Source of the DNA: Actinomycetota bacterium
GTDB lineage: Bacteria > Actinomycetota > Acidimicrobiia > IMCC26256 > PALSA-555
NCBI GenBank assembly: GCA_003140175.1
Contig: PLJD01000070.1
Span: forward strand, 181,897 to 216,524
DNA: 34,628 nucleotides
Reading direction: 5' to 3'
In this document: positions 1 to 8,251 of the stretch, piece by piece
Layout of the letters: each line of letters begins with the position of its first letter
Position numbering within the stretch: the first letter of the stretch is position 1
Notes under the pieces: generated by a model
Database searches by the model: none
Seen by the model: the letters and a program-made list of their open reading frames with translations, nothing else
Told to the model about the DNA's origin: nothing
Made by a program: the position numbers and the translations under genes

Positions 1-1
1 G

Positions 2-412
2 GACGTGATGCGCAGCGACGACTCCGGTGCGAGTTGGTACGAGGTGAGCGGCGACCTGCCCAGCGATTTCGGATTCCCGATCGAGGTACACGCCCATGAG
101 CCAGACACCGTGTACGTGATCCCGATCACGAGCGACTCGGAGCACTACCCGCCGGAGGGGAAGCTGCGCGTGTACCGCTCCACGGTCGGCGGCAACGACT
201 GGGAGCCGCTCACCCGCGGCCTCCCGCAGAGCCACTGCTATGTGAACGTCCTGCGCGACGCAACCGCTATCGACACGCTCGACCCTTGCGGCATCTACTT
301 CGGTACCACCGGGGGGCAGGTGTATTCGTCCGCCGACGCCGGGGATACGTGGGAGCCAATCGCCCGTGACCTTCCGGCCGTACTGTCGGTCGAGGCCCAG
401 ACGCTCTCATGA
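2..412 (+). CDS. C-terminal part of BNR/Asp-box beta-propeller (sialidase-like) protein
   Basis: The reading frame is already open at the left edge, so the N-terminal part lies outside the window. Two Asp-box (BNR) motifs are visible: S-D-D-S-G-A-S-W near the left edge and S-A-D-A-G-D-T-W about 20 residues before the stop. A degenerate third lies between them. Such repeats sit on blades of sialidase-type or photosystem-assembly-type beta-propellers and do not by themselves prove glycosidase activity. The stop codon overlaps the start of the downstream MoaD/ThiS-like gene (ATGA at 409-412), so the two are probably translationally coupled. Propeller-MoaD pairs are, as I recall, common in actinobacterial genomes, but the joint function is unknown to me. 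No catalytic residues can be judged from this fragment. Confidence 0.75.
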   Translation, partial: DVMRSDDSGASWYEVSGDLPSDFGFPIEVHAHEPDTVYVIPITSDSEHYPPEGKLRVYRSTVGGNDWEPLTRGLPQSHCYVNVLRDATAIDTLDPCGIYFGTTGGQVYSSADAGDTWEPIARDLPAVLSVEAQTLS

Positions 413-708
413 TCCGTGTCGCCCTCCCAGCCCATCTGCGGACCCTTGCCGGCGTTGCCGGCATGGTTGACGTCGAGGTCGACGGAGTGGCCACCCAGAG
501 ATCAGTGCTGGATGCGCTCGAGGCCCGTTATCCGGTGCTGCGCGGAGCGATCCGTGATCACACGACCCAGGAGCGTCGGCAGTTCGTTCGCTACTTCGCC
601 TGCGAGGAGGACCTCTCGCACGAACCGCCGGACTTGCCCCTCCCCGACGCGGTCGTCAACGGCGTCGAGCCCTTCTTCGTCGTGGGAGCCATGTCGGGTG
701 GCGCGTAG
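409..708 (+). CDS. MoaD/ThiS-family ubiquitin-like protein
   Basis: This 99-residue protein has the beta-grasp pattern of MoaD/ThiS sulfur carriers: an N-terminal beta-hairpin ([12 protein letters not shown]), then a helix with [15 protein letters not shown], and a late strand with VNGVEPFF before the tail. Canonical carriers end in Gly-Gly, which is adenylated and thiocarboxylated. Here the tail is S-G-G-A, so the di-glycine is followed by one alanine and would need trimming, or the protein is not a classical sulfur donor. The start overlaps the stop of the propeller gene (ATGA). No moaE, thiG, E1-like or other cofactor genes are nearby, so a role in molybdopterin or thiamin synthesis is not supported by context. 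Confidence 0.82.
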   Translation: MIRVALPAHLRTLAGVAGMVDVEVDGVATQRSVLDALEARYPVLRGAIRDHTTQERRQFVRYFACEEDLSHEPPDLPLPDAVVNGVEPFFVVGAMSGGA

Positions 709-762
709 CCCGAGACGGGATCCGCTAACCAGGTTCGGCGCGGGAGGGCGCCTGTGCTGGGT

Positions 763-789
763 AACTCGCGGTTCGGTGGATCGCGAGTC
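763..789. repeat. 27-bp palindromic repeat, copy 1
   Basis: Arms AACTCGCG and CGCGAGTC with 11 bases between. It lies between the MoaD-like gene and the acyl-CoA dehydrogenase. The inner bases (GTTC...GGAT) make this copy the reverse orientation of most others. Confidence 0.85.
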
Positions 790-927
790 GGGCACCTACA
801 CGGCCCCGACCAACACCACGGAATCGAGGTCGCCCACAGCGCCGACCAGATGGCCGAGTCACGGCACTAGGTTCTCGGGTAGGTCTGGCCGTTCACCTGC
901 GGTGTTCGATGAGCCAAGGAGTCGCCC

Positions 928-2178
928 ATGCGGATGAATGTCGAGCCCATTCCCACTGTTTCAGACCGGATCAACGAGATCCGTCAACTCACCGCTCGGA
1001 TCGTCAACGACGAGATCCTCCCCAACGAGAACATGTTGTGGGGGTGGCGGTCGGGACAGCATTTCACCGAGGCTGACCGCGAGGAGTCGCGCCACTTGCG
1101 GGAGCACATCAAGGGGCGGGTGAGACAGGCGGGGTTGTGGGCGCCGCACCTCCCCACCGAGTACGGCGGGGCCGGCCTCGACTTCCTCGAGCACGCGTAC
1201 ATGAATGAGGTACTCGCCTACGCGGTCGGTGCCGCATCGCTGTTCGGCGTGGTCGCGCCCAACTCGGGGAACCAGTCGATCCTTGTGAAGTACGGCACCG
1301 AGGAGCAGAAGCAGAAGTGGCTGATCCCGTCCATCGAGGGGAAGCTCGAGTCGGGGTTCTCGATGACCGAGCCCGACGCGGCCGGCTCGGATCCTCGCTC
1401 GTTGCAAACGACGGCGCGGCGTGACGGTGACGAGTGGGTGATCAACGGCCACAAATGGTTCACGTCGAACGGCAAACGGGCAGATTTCTTCATCGTGATG
1501 TGCCGCACCGAGGAGGGTGATGGTGCAGGCGATCGCAACTCGCGCATGACCCAGATCATCGTCCCGCGCGACACGCCAGGCGTGAACATCGTCCGGGGCA
1601 TCAAAGTGTGGGGTCAGGACTCCGACCATTGCGAGATCATTTACGACGACGTGCGCGTCCCGACGGAGAACCAACTCGGCAGCCGAGGCAGCGGTCACCA
1701 GGCTGCTCAAGATCGGCTCGGCGCGGGGCGCGTTTACCACTGCATGAACTCCATCGGACAGATGTGCCGCGCGTTTGACCTGATGGTGGAAAGGTCGATG
1801 AGCCGCGAGGTGCATGGTGGGCTACTCGAGACGAAGCAGTTCATCCAGGGCTTCATCGCGGATTCCTACATCGACATCCAGGCGGCGCGGCTGATGACGA
1901 TCCACTGCGCGGAGGTGATGGCCGCCAGCAGCGACGCGCGCACCGACATCTCTGCCATCAAGGTGTTCGTGCCTGCCGCGTACCACCGCGTCGTCGACCG
2001 GGCCATCCAGGTGTGGGGCGGCGCCGGAGTGTCGGACGACCTGCCCCTGGCTGCCATGTACCAGGGGGCTCGCACGCTCCGCCTCGCCGACGGCCCCGAC
2101 GAGGTCCACAAGATCCTCATCGCGAAGAACATCCTCGCCCGCTACCACGACGGCGTTGGTTGGGATTTCGGCAACTGA
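928..2178 (+). CDS. Acyl-CoA dehydrogenase family protein (ACAD10/11-like)
   Basis: This 416-residue flavoprotein has the full acyl-CoA dehydrogenase layout: an N-terminal helical domain, the middle beta-domain with the FAD/substrate motif around GFSMTEPDAAGSDP and the strand WVINGHKWFTSNG, and a C-terminal helical bundle. It should oxidise an acyl-CoA thioester at C2-C3 and pass electrons to ETF. The C-terminal motif is R-L-A-D-G-P-D-E-V-H, where short- and medium-chain enzymes have Y-E-G-T. This matches the ACAD10/11-like branch and places Asp at the usual position of the catalytic Glu. The start is well supported, with AAGGAG at 916-921 six bases before ATG. The gene stands alone, with no beta-oxidation partners next to it, so the substrate cannot be named. 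Confidence 0.93.
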   Translation: MRMNVEPIPTVSDRINEIRQLTARIVNDEILPNENMLWGWRSGQHFTEADREESRHLREHIKGRVRQAGLWAPHLPTEYGGAGLDFLEHAYMNEVLAYAVGAASLFGVVAPNSGNQSILVKYGTEEQKQKWLIPSIEGKLESGFSMTEPDAAGSDPRSLQTTARRDGDEWVINGHKWFTSNGKRADFFIVMCRTEEGDGAGDRNSRMTQIIVPRDTPGVNIVRGIKVWGQDSDHCEIIYDDVRVPTENQLGSRGSGHQAAQDRLGAGRVYHCMNSIGQMCRAFDLMVERSMSREVHGGLLETKQFIQGFIADSYIDIQAARLMTIHCAEVMAASSDARTDISAIKVFVPAAYHRVVDRAIQVWGGAGVSDDLPLAAMYQGARTLRLADGPDEVHKILIAKNILARYHDGVGWDFGN

Positions 2179-2545
2179 CCCGGCGCCTCGAGCTCGGCCC
2201 AACCATGGGGCCGCGGACCGGTCGCCCATAGGGCCAAAAAGGGCCTTGATCGCTGTATGCGGCTAGCAGTGTTTGGCAGCCCGGCGGCCGCGGCTCCGCT
2301 CAAGCTAGTTATCGGATGTCGTCAAGCGCATCAGTTCGATTAACACTTGCCTGGCCGTGGCCGGTGTCGTCACGTCCCGGAAGTCTGTATCGCCGATTTG
2401 GACGATCGGATGGCTGGTTCGCCACGGGCTAGGTCTGAGGGACCGAGCGCACGACGACTCGGAGTACACACGGAGCTGCGGCTGCATCGACTCGCGATCT
2501 ACGGAACGGCGAGTCACACGCTGGGGCGATCCGGCCGGTGCTCGG
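2179..2545. other. Convergent intergenic region
   Basis: This 367-base gap lies between two converging genes. It contains palindromic repeat copy 2. On the minus strand at about 2305-2450 there is a short stretch with protein-like composition (VQIGDTDFRDV, then ARQVLIELMRLTT). It has no start of its own outside the repeat and no recognisable family, so it may be a decayed gene end. No clear terminator hairpin with a T-tract was seen. Confidence 0.5.
2489..2515. repeat. 27-bp palindromic repeat, copy 2
   Basis: GACTCGCG, 11 bases (ATCTACGGAAC), then GGCGAGTC with one arm mismatch. It lies 31 bases beyond the stop codon of the minus-strand FAD oxidase, between converging genes. Confidence 0.9.
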
Positions 2546-4027
2546 TCAGGTCAGGCGCGTCGGGATGCTCTGCGCGAAATGGAAGACGTTGTCGGGGTCG
2601 ACGTGACGCTTGATGGCGACGAGGCGCTCAAGGTTGGCGCCGTAGTAGGCGCGCTCCCAGTCGGTGAGGGCGGGGTCGATGAAGTTCTGGTACGACGCGT
2701 TCGACGTGTGCGGGCGCATGGCCTCCCAGAACTGGTCGACCCAGGCGAGGAGTCGCCGGACACCGCTGGGCTCCTCGTCGGAGGCCCAGCTCGTCCCGAC
2801 CGAGAGCAGGGCCAGGGCCTGGCGATGGACGAACGCCGTCGCTGAGGGCGCGACGCGCCCGATCGCGCCTCCCCAGCTGAACACCTTGACCGAACCGCTG
2901 GAGGGACCGACCGTGGCCGGACGGCGGCGCAGCAGGTCGGAGAACACCCCGAGCCCATCGGAACCGATCAAACCGGGGACGAAGAGCGACCGCTCGGTGA
3001 ACTCCGACGGCCCTTCGTTGTCGGCGAGGAGATCTTTTCCCTCCCAATAGGTGACGTCGTGCACCTCGCGGGTGGTCGGTGCCGCGGTCGCGAAGACGGG
3101 CGCGAGCAGGTCCGCGAGCTGGGTGCTGGGACCGAAGTACTGCCCGATGGCCTCCAGCTTGACCGCCGCCCGCGGGTTGGCGGGGGCGTCGAACCCGAGT
3201 CGCATCGAGAACGCGTCGGGTGCGACGGCGAGGACACGCTGGAAAGCGTCGAGCAAGAGTGCGGGGTCGACGCTGTTCCAGGTGCAGCGGTAGATGGAGA
3301 CCTCGCCGATCGGCGTCGTCCGGAAGGTGAAGGACGTGTTGATCCCGAAGCTGCCGCCTCCGCCGCCCCGGCAGGCCCAGAACAGGTCCGGGTTTTCGGC
3401 CTGGTTGCAGGTCAGGACGTCGCCGGCCGCGGTTACCAGCTCGGTCTCGGTGAGGGCATCGGTGGCAAGGCCCAGCTGACGGGCGCTGAAGCCGAAGCCG
3501 CCGCCGAGGGTGAGGCCGCCGACGCCTACGCCGGGGCAGCGCCCGGCCGACACGGTGACTTCGAGGGGTTGGAGGGCAGCGGCGAGGTCCCGGTTACGCG
3601 CCGCGCCGACGACACGGGCGGTGCCGGCGATCGGGTCCGCGGTGACGCTGGTCATCCCGTTGAGGTCTATGAGGAGACCGGGGGTCGTCGAGTAGCCCCC
3701 ATAACTGTGACCGCCACCCCGGGCGACCAGGGGTACGTGGTTATCGCGCGCCCACCGGATCGCAGTGCGAACGTCGGGGGTGTCGGCACACCGGGCGATA
3801 CCGGCCGGTCGGCGCGCCGCGTACCGCAGGTTCTGGGGAAGCGCGGCGTCCTCATAGCCCGGGTTCCCGGAGCGGATCAGGCGCCCCCGCAACGCGCGGG
3901 CGAGCGCGTCCCAGTTCGGTCCGGCGCCCGTGGTGCAGGCGCTCAGCCATCCCAGCTGCGACGCGAGCCCTGCGGCACCCACCACGCGACCCGAGGTCGC
4001 AAGGAACTCTCGCCGGGTGATCGACAC
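2546..4027 (-). CDS. FAD-binding oxidoreductase, berberine-bridge-enzyme type, Tat-exported
   Basis: This 493-residue protein starts with a twin-arginine signal (T-R-R-E-F-L) followed by a hydrophobic segment and a lipobox-like L-S-A-C (Cys31). It is probably exported folded and may be lipid-anchored. The FAD (PCMH-type) domain has A-R-G-G-G-H-S-Y with His107, and S-A-G-R-C-P-G-V-G with Cys164. These are the two residues that bind FAD bicovalently in berberine-bridge-like oxidases and oligosaccharide oxidases. The C-terminal BBE segment (Y-Y-G-A-N-L-E-R-L, then DPDNVFHF) is intact. Likely chemistry is O2-dependent oxidation of a sugar or phenolic/alkaloid substrate, but the substrate is unknown. 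The start codon is GTG with no evident Shine-Dalgarno, and a 9-bp inverted repeat spans it. Confidence 0.92.
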   Translation of the reverse strand: MSITRREFLATSGRVVGAAGLASQLGWLSACTTGAGPNWDALARALRGRLIRSGNPGYEDAALPQNLRYAARRPAGIARCADTPDVRTAIRWARDNHVPLVARGGGHSYGGYSTTPGLLIDLNGMTSVTADPIAGTARVVGAARNRDLAAALQPLEVTVSAGRCPGVGVGGLTLGGGFGFSARQLGLATDALTETELVTAAGDVLTCNQAENPDLFWACRGGGGGSFGINTSFTFRTTPIGEVSIYRCTWNSVDPALLLDAFQRVLAVAPDAFSMRLGFDAPANPRAAVKLEAIGQYFGPSTQLADLLAPVFATAAPTTREVHDVTYWEGKDLLADNEGPSEFTERSLFVPGLIGSDGLGVFSDLLRRRPATVGPSSGSVKVFSWGGAIGRVAPSATAFVHRQALALLSVGTSWASDEEPSGVRRLLAWVDQFWEAMRPHTSNASYQNFIDPALTDWERAYYGANLERLVAIKRHVDPDNVFHFAQSIPTRLT

Positions 4028-4050
4028 CGGCCACCACGGTAGTGGCCGGT
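4026..4050. promoter_or_regulatory. Inverted repeat over the FAD oxidase start codon
   Basis: The arms accggccac (4026-4034) and gtggccggt (4042-4050) are perfect 9-bp complements around a 7-base loop. One arm includes the GTG start of the minus-strand oxidase. It could be an operator or a translation-blocking hairpin. This is inference from position only. Confidence 0.4.
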
Positions 4051-4423
4051 TCCCCCGCCGGATTGGCAGTTGACTCGCGGTCTAGCAGACCGCGAGTCGG
4101 CAGACACTCGATCCGAGCCCACGAGTTCGACGGCCGCAGGTCACTGGCCCGCGGCTTCAAGTCGTCGGGTTTCCCTCTGGGGATTGCCGCGCCGGGCTGG
4201 GGATACGCTATCCGCCGGACGTCCGTAGCTCCGGATGTTTCGCCTGCGGGCGGTACCCGCCAGACTGCCCGGCGGCAAGGCCCAATGGCTGAAAGGACAG
4301 AGACCGAAGACTGCCCGCTGTGCCTTGCATGCTGACCGCTCTCCTTTGCCGCTTCATCGCCAGCACGTGTTGCGCTGCGTCTGTAGTATCAGCCTTGGAT
4401 CGGGTGAGGGCGCCAGATGCTGA
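4051..4423. other. Divergent intergenic region
   Basis: This gap separates the minus-strand oxidase from the plus-strand membrane protein, so it should hold promoters for both. It contains repeat copy 3. I could not place convincing -35/-10 boxes. A 16-codon ATG frame ending in C-P-L-C-L-A-C (4286-4336) is present but probably coincidental. Confidence 0.45.
4072..4098. repeat. 27-bp palindromic repeat, copy 3 (perfect arms)
   Basis: The two 12-base halves (GACTCGCGGTCT and AGACCGCGAGTC) are perfect complements around a 3-base loop. This is one of the two most symmetric copies. It lies between divergent genes. Confidence 0.93.
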
Positions 4424-5863
4424 GTGAAGCGGCGTGAGCGGTCAGTCTCGATGACACCCACGGAGTTGGATCCGGCTGTCGCGGCTCAACTCAAGTCGGT
4501 TGCTGTTGGTTCGGGCATCTTCCTTCTGTTGGATGACTATCGCCCGTGGGTACACCGGCGAGTAGAGGCCGTGTCGTTCAAATCGGGCCAGACGATTCGA
4601 CGCCGAGTCAGTGTCGATTGCACGATCCTTGCGCAGACCCCCAGCGTGACATGGTATGGAAATGCCGCAGCGCCACCGCTTCGGTTGTTACCACTCGCAC
4701 TCCTTAAGAAGGGACCGCTGGCGGGCTTCGACCTTCGAGATGAGATGAACCGACCAGTGCCCGTGCTAACGACGCCGCAAAACACCGCTGTCACGGTCCA
4801 GGCAATCAGGACCCCCGCGGAGCAGATCTCGGGCTCCAGTCTGTCGGAGCGCACAATCGACGATATCGAAACGATCGTGTCGGCCGATCCGAGCGCGGCT
4901 TCTGCCGCGGCTCAGAGCGTCATCGGAAGCGCCGCTGCGGCCTCCGCCGATTCCGCTCTTGCCTTTATCGGAGCGCGCCTCGAACCTTGGCTCAACGTGC
5001 TTGCTGAGAACTTCGTGTTGGTCGCTCTTCTGCCCGCTCACACGGGTGAACGACGGATCCTGAAATTCGCGTATGACCAGCCGTTCGATCCGGAGGCGAC
5101 GCAACTCACACTTCGACAGCGCTTTGCTTGGGACCCATTGGTCTTTCGGCTCTCGATCCCTGGGATCAAGGAGGCGGACAGTTATCACTTCGAGTTAACC
5201 GTGCCGGACGGTTCGTCGATCACTGAAGGCAGCCTTGGCGATGCAGCGCTTCGACCAGCTGTTTCGTTTGCCTTCGAGCGCCCTGGCCGTCGGGGTGGGG
5301 TTCCGGAGATTCACCTCCATGCCGCCATAGACGGGCGTGAGGTGAGACAGCCCGTAGCTGCAGCAGCGCTTCACGCGGCGCGTCCAGGCTGGTTCCAGAC
5401 CTCGCTCGGATTTGGGTTTGTCATCGCGCTACTGCTCGTGGCAACTGCGTTGCGTTTGCCTGGGACTGCGCTACATGGCAAGGCTGCAACGACCGCCGCG
5501 AACGCCGGGCTGGGGGAACTTACCGGCGGGACCGCGACTGCCGCTGCCCTCTTCCTGCCCGTGCTTGGGCTCATCGCGTTCTTGTTGGGCACGGTGGGCG
5601 AGCACGCCCTGACGGGTCGGCTATTGCTCGGCGCTCGGAGTGTTGTGATCCTTCAGGCGCTGCTGCCCTTCGTAGGGGGATGGTTTCTGTTCTTCGGACC
5701 ACATGGAAATGCACTGTTCTGGTCCTGGAGGGCCTTTGCCGTGGTAGCAGTCGGGCTGGAATTGGTCCTGTACCGCGGCTATCGGGGCAGGCGGATACCT
5801 GTCAAAGGGGCGCTGAAGCGGGCATGGAACTGGCTGGGGCCTCCATTCTCAGCAAATGGATGA
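4424..5863 (+). CDS. Hypothetical membrane protein with large soluble N-terminal region
   Basis: I cannot assign this 479-residue protein to a named family. The first ~320 residues are soluble, mostly beta-rich and interrupted by an Ala/Ser-rich stretch (about 155-180). They include a segment resembling a recurrent actinobacterial hypothetical family (L-L-P-L-A-L-L-K-K-G-P-L, then FDLRDEMNRPVPVLT). The C-terminal ~150 residues hold about four hydrophobic segments: around SLGFGFVIALLLV, AALFLPVLGLIAFLLG, VVILQALLPFVGGWFLF and AFAVVAVGLELVL. A short basic tail follows. This suggests a membrane anchor with a cytoplasmic or extracellular sensory head. The start is GTG at 4424, with purine-rich GGTGAGGG upstream. 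An ATG at 4451 is an alternative. The small gene at 6003 may be co-transcribed. Confidence 0.75.
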   Translation: MKRRERSVSMTPTELDPAVAAQLKSVAVGSGIFLLLDDYRPWVHRRVEAVSFKSGQTIRRRVSVDCTILAQTPSVTWYGNAAAPPLRLLPLALLKKGPLAGFDLRDEMNRPVPVLTTPQNTAVTVQAIRTPAEQISGSSLSERTIDDIETIVSADPSAASAAAQSVIGSAAAASADSALAFIGARLEPWLNVLAENFVLVALLPAHTGERRILKFAYDQPFDPEATQLTLRQRFAWDPLVFRLSIPGIKEADSYHFELTVPDGSSITEGSLGDAALRPAVSFAFERPGRRGGVPEIHLHAAIDGREVRQPVAAAALHAARPGWFQTSLGFGFVIALLLVATALRLPGTALHGKAATTAANAGLGELTGGTATAAALFLPVLGLIAFLLGTVGEHALTGRLLLGARSVVILQALLPFVGGWFLFFGPHGNALFWSWRAFAVVAVGLELVLYRGYRGRRIPVKGALKRAWNWLGPPFSANG

Positions 5864-6002
5864 AATGGAGCAAATAGGCCAAAATTAACTAGAAAGCTGG
5901 CGGATTCGACCAATCTGATCCCGCGGACCCGGACAATCACAGGCGATGATCAGTGTCGTATCTCGATGTGAGACTATTGCGATGAAGGGAAGAGAGTTGA
6001 AC

Positions 6003-6257
6003 GTGCCTGACGGTTCTACCCGCACCCCCGTTCGCTCGGATCCCGTTGAGGACCCCGGCGCTCCCCGCTCAGAGGATTCGAACGGTCGTCAACGGCTTGA
6101 GGAGCCGGTCGACGACACGCGGTCAGACGACCATGCCGTTTCCCTGCTTTCGGCAGCCGCAGTGGTATTCCCGTCCGCTGAAGGGCTTCCTCCTGCGAAA
6201 GTGTTAGGGGAGCACGATCGTTCGTTTCTTGAGAAGCTCTCAACGAACCGGAAGTAA
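6003..6257 (+). CDS. Small hypothetical acidic protein
   Basis: This 84-residue protein is rich in Asp, Glu, Arg, Ser and Pro over its first half, so it is likely disordered. It ends in a more ordered segment (V-F-P-S-A-E-G-L, then HDRSFLEKLS). GTG at 6003 is chosen because GGGAAGAGAG (5987-5996) lies six bases upstream. In-frame ATGs at 5946 and 5982 have weaker ribosome-binding sites. It follows the membrane protein by about 140 bases on the same strand and might be its partner. No family is recognised. Confidence 0.5.
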   Translation: MPDGSTRTPVRSDPVEDPGAPRSEDSNGRQRLEEPVDDTRSDDHAVSLLSAAAVVFPSAEGLPPAKVLGEHDRSFLEKLSTNRK

Positions 6258-6894
6258 TCCAGGCTCTGTACTAAGACCCGCCCCAGTGGTAGAGGCGTTC
6301 CAGGGCTCACTGTCGTCAGCGTTGGCATTGGGCGGACGCGCAAGACCGATGTCTTGGGATTCACGCCCCTCTGCATGCCGCCTACTCGGGGCGAATCCGA
6401 GTGTCGGGCTTCGTTAGGCCGCGGTCTGCGAACCGACCCTCGGTCTCGCTGGCCAGCCTGAATGGTCGTGACCCTGATCGCTTGGATCGGGCGCAAGCCG
6501 GTGGCTGACTCGCGATCTACGGAACCGCGAGTCGACGACGCCTGATGAGCCGGTCCGCTGGTCGGATCTGGGGTCCAGCCGGCAACGAGCCCGAGGGGAC
6601 CCCGTATACGTGTGCCGAGTACGCCCGGAACTGGCTCTGAGAAGCGGGCCGGTCGAGGTTCGATGCACGAGGAGAAAATTGCGCCACACCGTGACCGAGC
6701 GTCTGGTGTAAAAAGAGGTGAGCCGCGTCGACGTACGAGTCCGCCCGGGCTACCCGGTCGGCGCCGGTTCGGCACGAGTTGCGAGCGTGGACAGCCCGAA
6801 CAAGCATTGGCAGTCCAGAGCGCGTCGTCACTGCTCGGTCGATCTCTGCGGGCTTGCCGTCAACATTCGCTTCCTCCTTGCGCCGAACGCTTGG
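6258..6894. other. Long intergenic region before the TyrA-like gene
   Basis: This stretch of more than 600 bases has repeat copy 4 (6507-6533) and no convincing gene. Open frames here lack family signal. The 5' part of the next reading frame extends back to a GTG at 6718, so part of this region could be coding if that start is used. Confidence 0.45.
6507..6533. repeat. 27-bp palindromic repeat, copy 4
   Basis: GACTCGCG, ATCTACGGAAC, CGCGAGTC. The 11-base centre is identical to that of copy 2. It lies in the gap between the small acidic protein gene and the TyrA-like gene. Confidence 0.92.
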
Positions 6895-7791
6895 TTGGCA
6901 GCAGGACCAATCAATCGCTACGATTCGATCATTACTCGCCAGCAGTTCCGCTCGTTCGGCGTCGTGGGTTACGGCCACTTCGGTCAATTCATGGCGCGCT
7001 CGTTCTCCCGGCACGGCCAGGTATTCGTCACCGACATCGATCCGGCGAAGCTTCCAAAGCGCGCGAACGGCATCCGTGCGCGCTCACTCGACGAAGTCGC
7101 CTCGTGCGATGCTGTGATTGTCGCGGTCCCCTTTGTTGCGTTGGAAGATGCCCTGAAGGGGATCCGAGACCTGCTACCCAGCTCGAGCGTCGTAATGGAC
7201 GTCGTTTCGACCAAGGCTCGATCTACAGCGCTTCTGAAAGACATCCTTGAGGGACACCCAAACCTCTTAGCAACGCATCCCCTATTTGGCCCGCCATCAA
7301 TGAAGCGGATGCAGGCGGACCAGCGTCTCGTGGTTACACACAGTCGAGGGGAAAAGGCTGCCGCTTTCACGAGGTTTTTGAAGAGGACGTTCAAACTCAG
7401 AGTCCTTGAGCTCAGCAGCGAGGAACACGACCGTGTTATGGCCTACATGCAAGCGCTCCCATTCTTCATCGCTCGAGCGCTTATGGATCTCGACATCCTT
7501 GACTTGCCCCACAAAGATGTTCTTTCGCTGCCCTCGTTCGAGAGGCTGGCGAGCATTGCCGCGATCGAGCAGCATCACTCCGAGGACATGTTCGATACGA
7601 GCCAGCGGAGCAACCCGTTCGCGTCGAGCGCGCGCGCACAGTTCATTGACGTCTTAGTTAAGATCGATGCGGAATTGGGTTCGGGGCAGTTCAGCGATCA
7701 GATTCAAGTCCGTGCGGATCCAGATGCGCTGACAGCTGATCAGCCATTTCCTGAACTACTTGCAGATCCTCGTCTGAATAGTTCGCGCTGA
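6895..7791 (+). CDS. Prephenate/arogenate dehydrogenase family protein (TyrA-like)
   Basis: The nucleotide-binding motif G-V-V-G-Y-G-H-F-G-Q-F opens a Rossmann domain, with the acidic strand end V-T-D-I-D favouring NAD(H)-type binding. The family hallmarks T-H-P-L-F-G-P-P and S-S-E-E-H-D follow, as in TyrA enzymes and plant-type arogenate dehydrogenases. The expected reaction is oxidative decarboxylation of prephenate or arogenate towards tyrosine. No other aromatic amino-acid genes are near, and no ACT domain is seen. The start is uncertain. TTG at 6895 puts 22 residues before the Rossmann motif, which suits the family. The frame stays open to GTG 6718, but that N-terminal extension has no family character. 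The last ~100 bases overlap the converging gene at 7691. Confidence 0.8.
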   Translation: MAAGPINRYDSIITRQQFRSFGVVGYGHFGQFMARSFSRHGQVFVTDIDPAKLPKRANGIRARSLDEVASCDAVIVAVPFVALEDALKGIRDLLPSSSVVMDVVSTKARSTALLKDILEGHPNLLATHPLFGPPSMKRMQADQRLVVTHSRGEKAAAFTRFLKRTFKLRVLELSSEEHDRVMAYMQALPFFIARALMDLDILDLPHKDVLSLPSFERLASIAAIEQHHSEDMFDTSQRSNPFASSARAQFIDVLVKIDAELGSGQFSDQIQVRADPDALTADQPFPELLADPRLNSSR

Positions 7792-8089
7792 GGCTGCGGG
7801 TCGCTCCCGCAGCCTCACGATCCACCGTCGCCATGTGGCTTAGGGCCGTGTGGAGAGTCGACGAGTCACTCGGATACCGGAGCCCGATGTAGTACTGCAC
7901 GATCGTCTCGGACTCCGACACAACGATGAGTGGGATCAGCTCGGAGCCAAGTTGAAACCCCCTGGTCTGCTGCTTCCGTTCACGGACTTCCTCGGCGGCC
8001 TTGGCTGCGATCCCTCGACTGATTAGAACCTTCGCCTGGGCCCAGCGAAGTTTCGCTACGTCGGGCGAGAAGAAGTCGGGGGTCGACAC
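7691..8089 (-). CDS. Hypothetical protein, overlaps tyrA-like gene tail-to-tail
   Basis: This 132-residue protein has believable composition: a basic helical N-terminal third (K-A-A-E-E-V-R-E-R-K), a central strand region (L-I-P-L-I-V-V-S-E-S-E) and an acidic C-terminal helix (S-D-E-D-L-Q-V-V-Q-E-M). No known family is recognised. It starts at GTG with no strong ribosome-binding site. It converges on the TyrA-like gene, and the two coding regions overlap by 101 bases. If only one is real in the overlap, it is the TyrA-like gene, so the true stop of this gene would then be questionable. Confidence 0.45.
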   Translation of the reverse strand: MSTPDFFSPDVAKLRWAQAKVLISRGIAAKAAEEVRERKQQTRGFQLGSELIPLIVVSESETIVQYYIGLRYPSDSSTLHTALSHMATVDREAAGATRSLSANYSDEDLQVVQEMADQLSAHLDPHGLESDR

Positions 8090-8150
8090 ATACCCAGTCT
8101 GCCGCTACTGGAGCGAGCAGCTAGCCGCTTTTGCTCTCGACCACTCATTT

Positions 8151-8177
8151 GACTCGCGGTTTATGGAACCGCGAGTC
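8151..8177. repeat. 27-bp palindromic repeat, copy 5
   Basis: GACTCGCG, GTTTATGGAAC, CGCGAGTC. It lies between the hypothetical minus-strand gene and the small gene preceding the Fic pseudogene. Confidence 0.93.
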
Positions 8178-8251
8178 ATGCCAATTCCGAGGTGTCGGGG
8201 ACCTCGGCTGGGGAGCTTCGGGTGCGAGCGACAGACGGGTACGCTGTGCGC

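Noticed and set aside
2305..2475. A minus-strand protein-like stretch between converging genes
   Set aside because: It lacks an independent start and any recognisable family. It is mentioned under the intergenic entry but not called as a gene.
3059..4042. A 327-codon plus-strand frame opposite the FAD oxidase
   Set aside because: It is the shadow of the oxidase gene, with no family signal and biased composition.
4286..4336. A 16-codon frame ending in C-P-L-C-L-A-C
   Set aside because: The cysteine pattern is eye-catching, but the frame is tiny, lacks a ribosome-binding site and can occur by chance.
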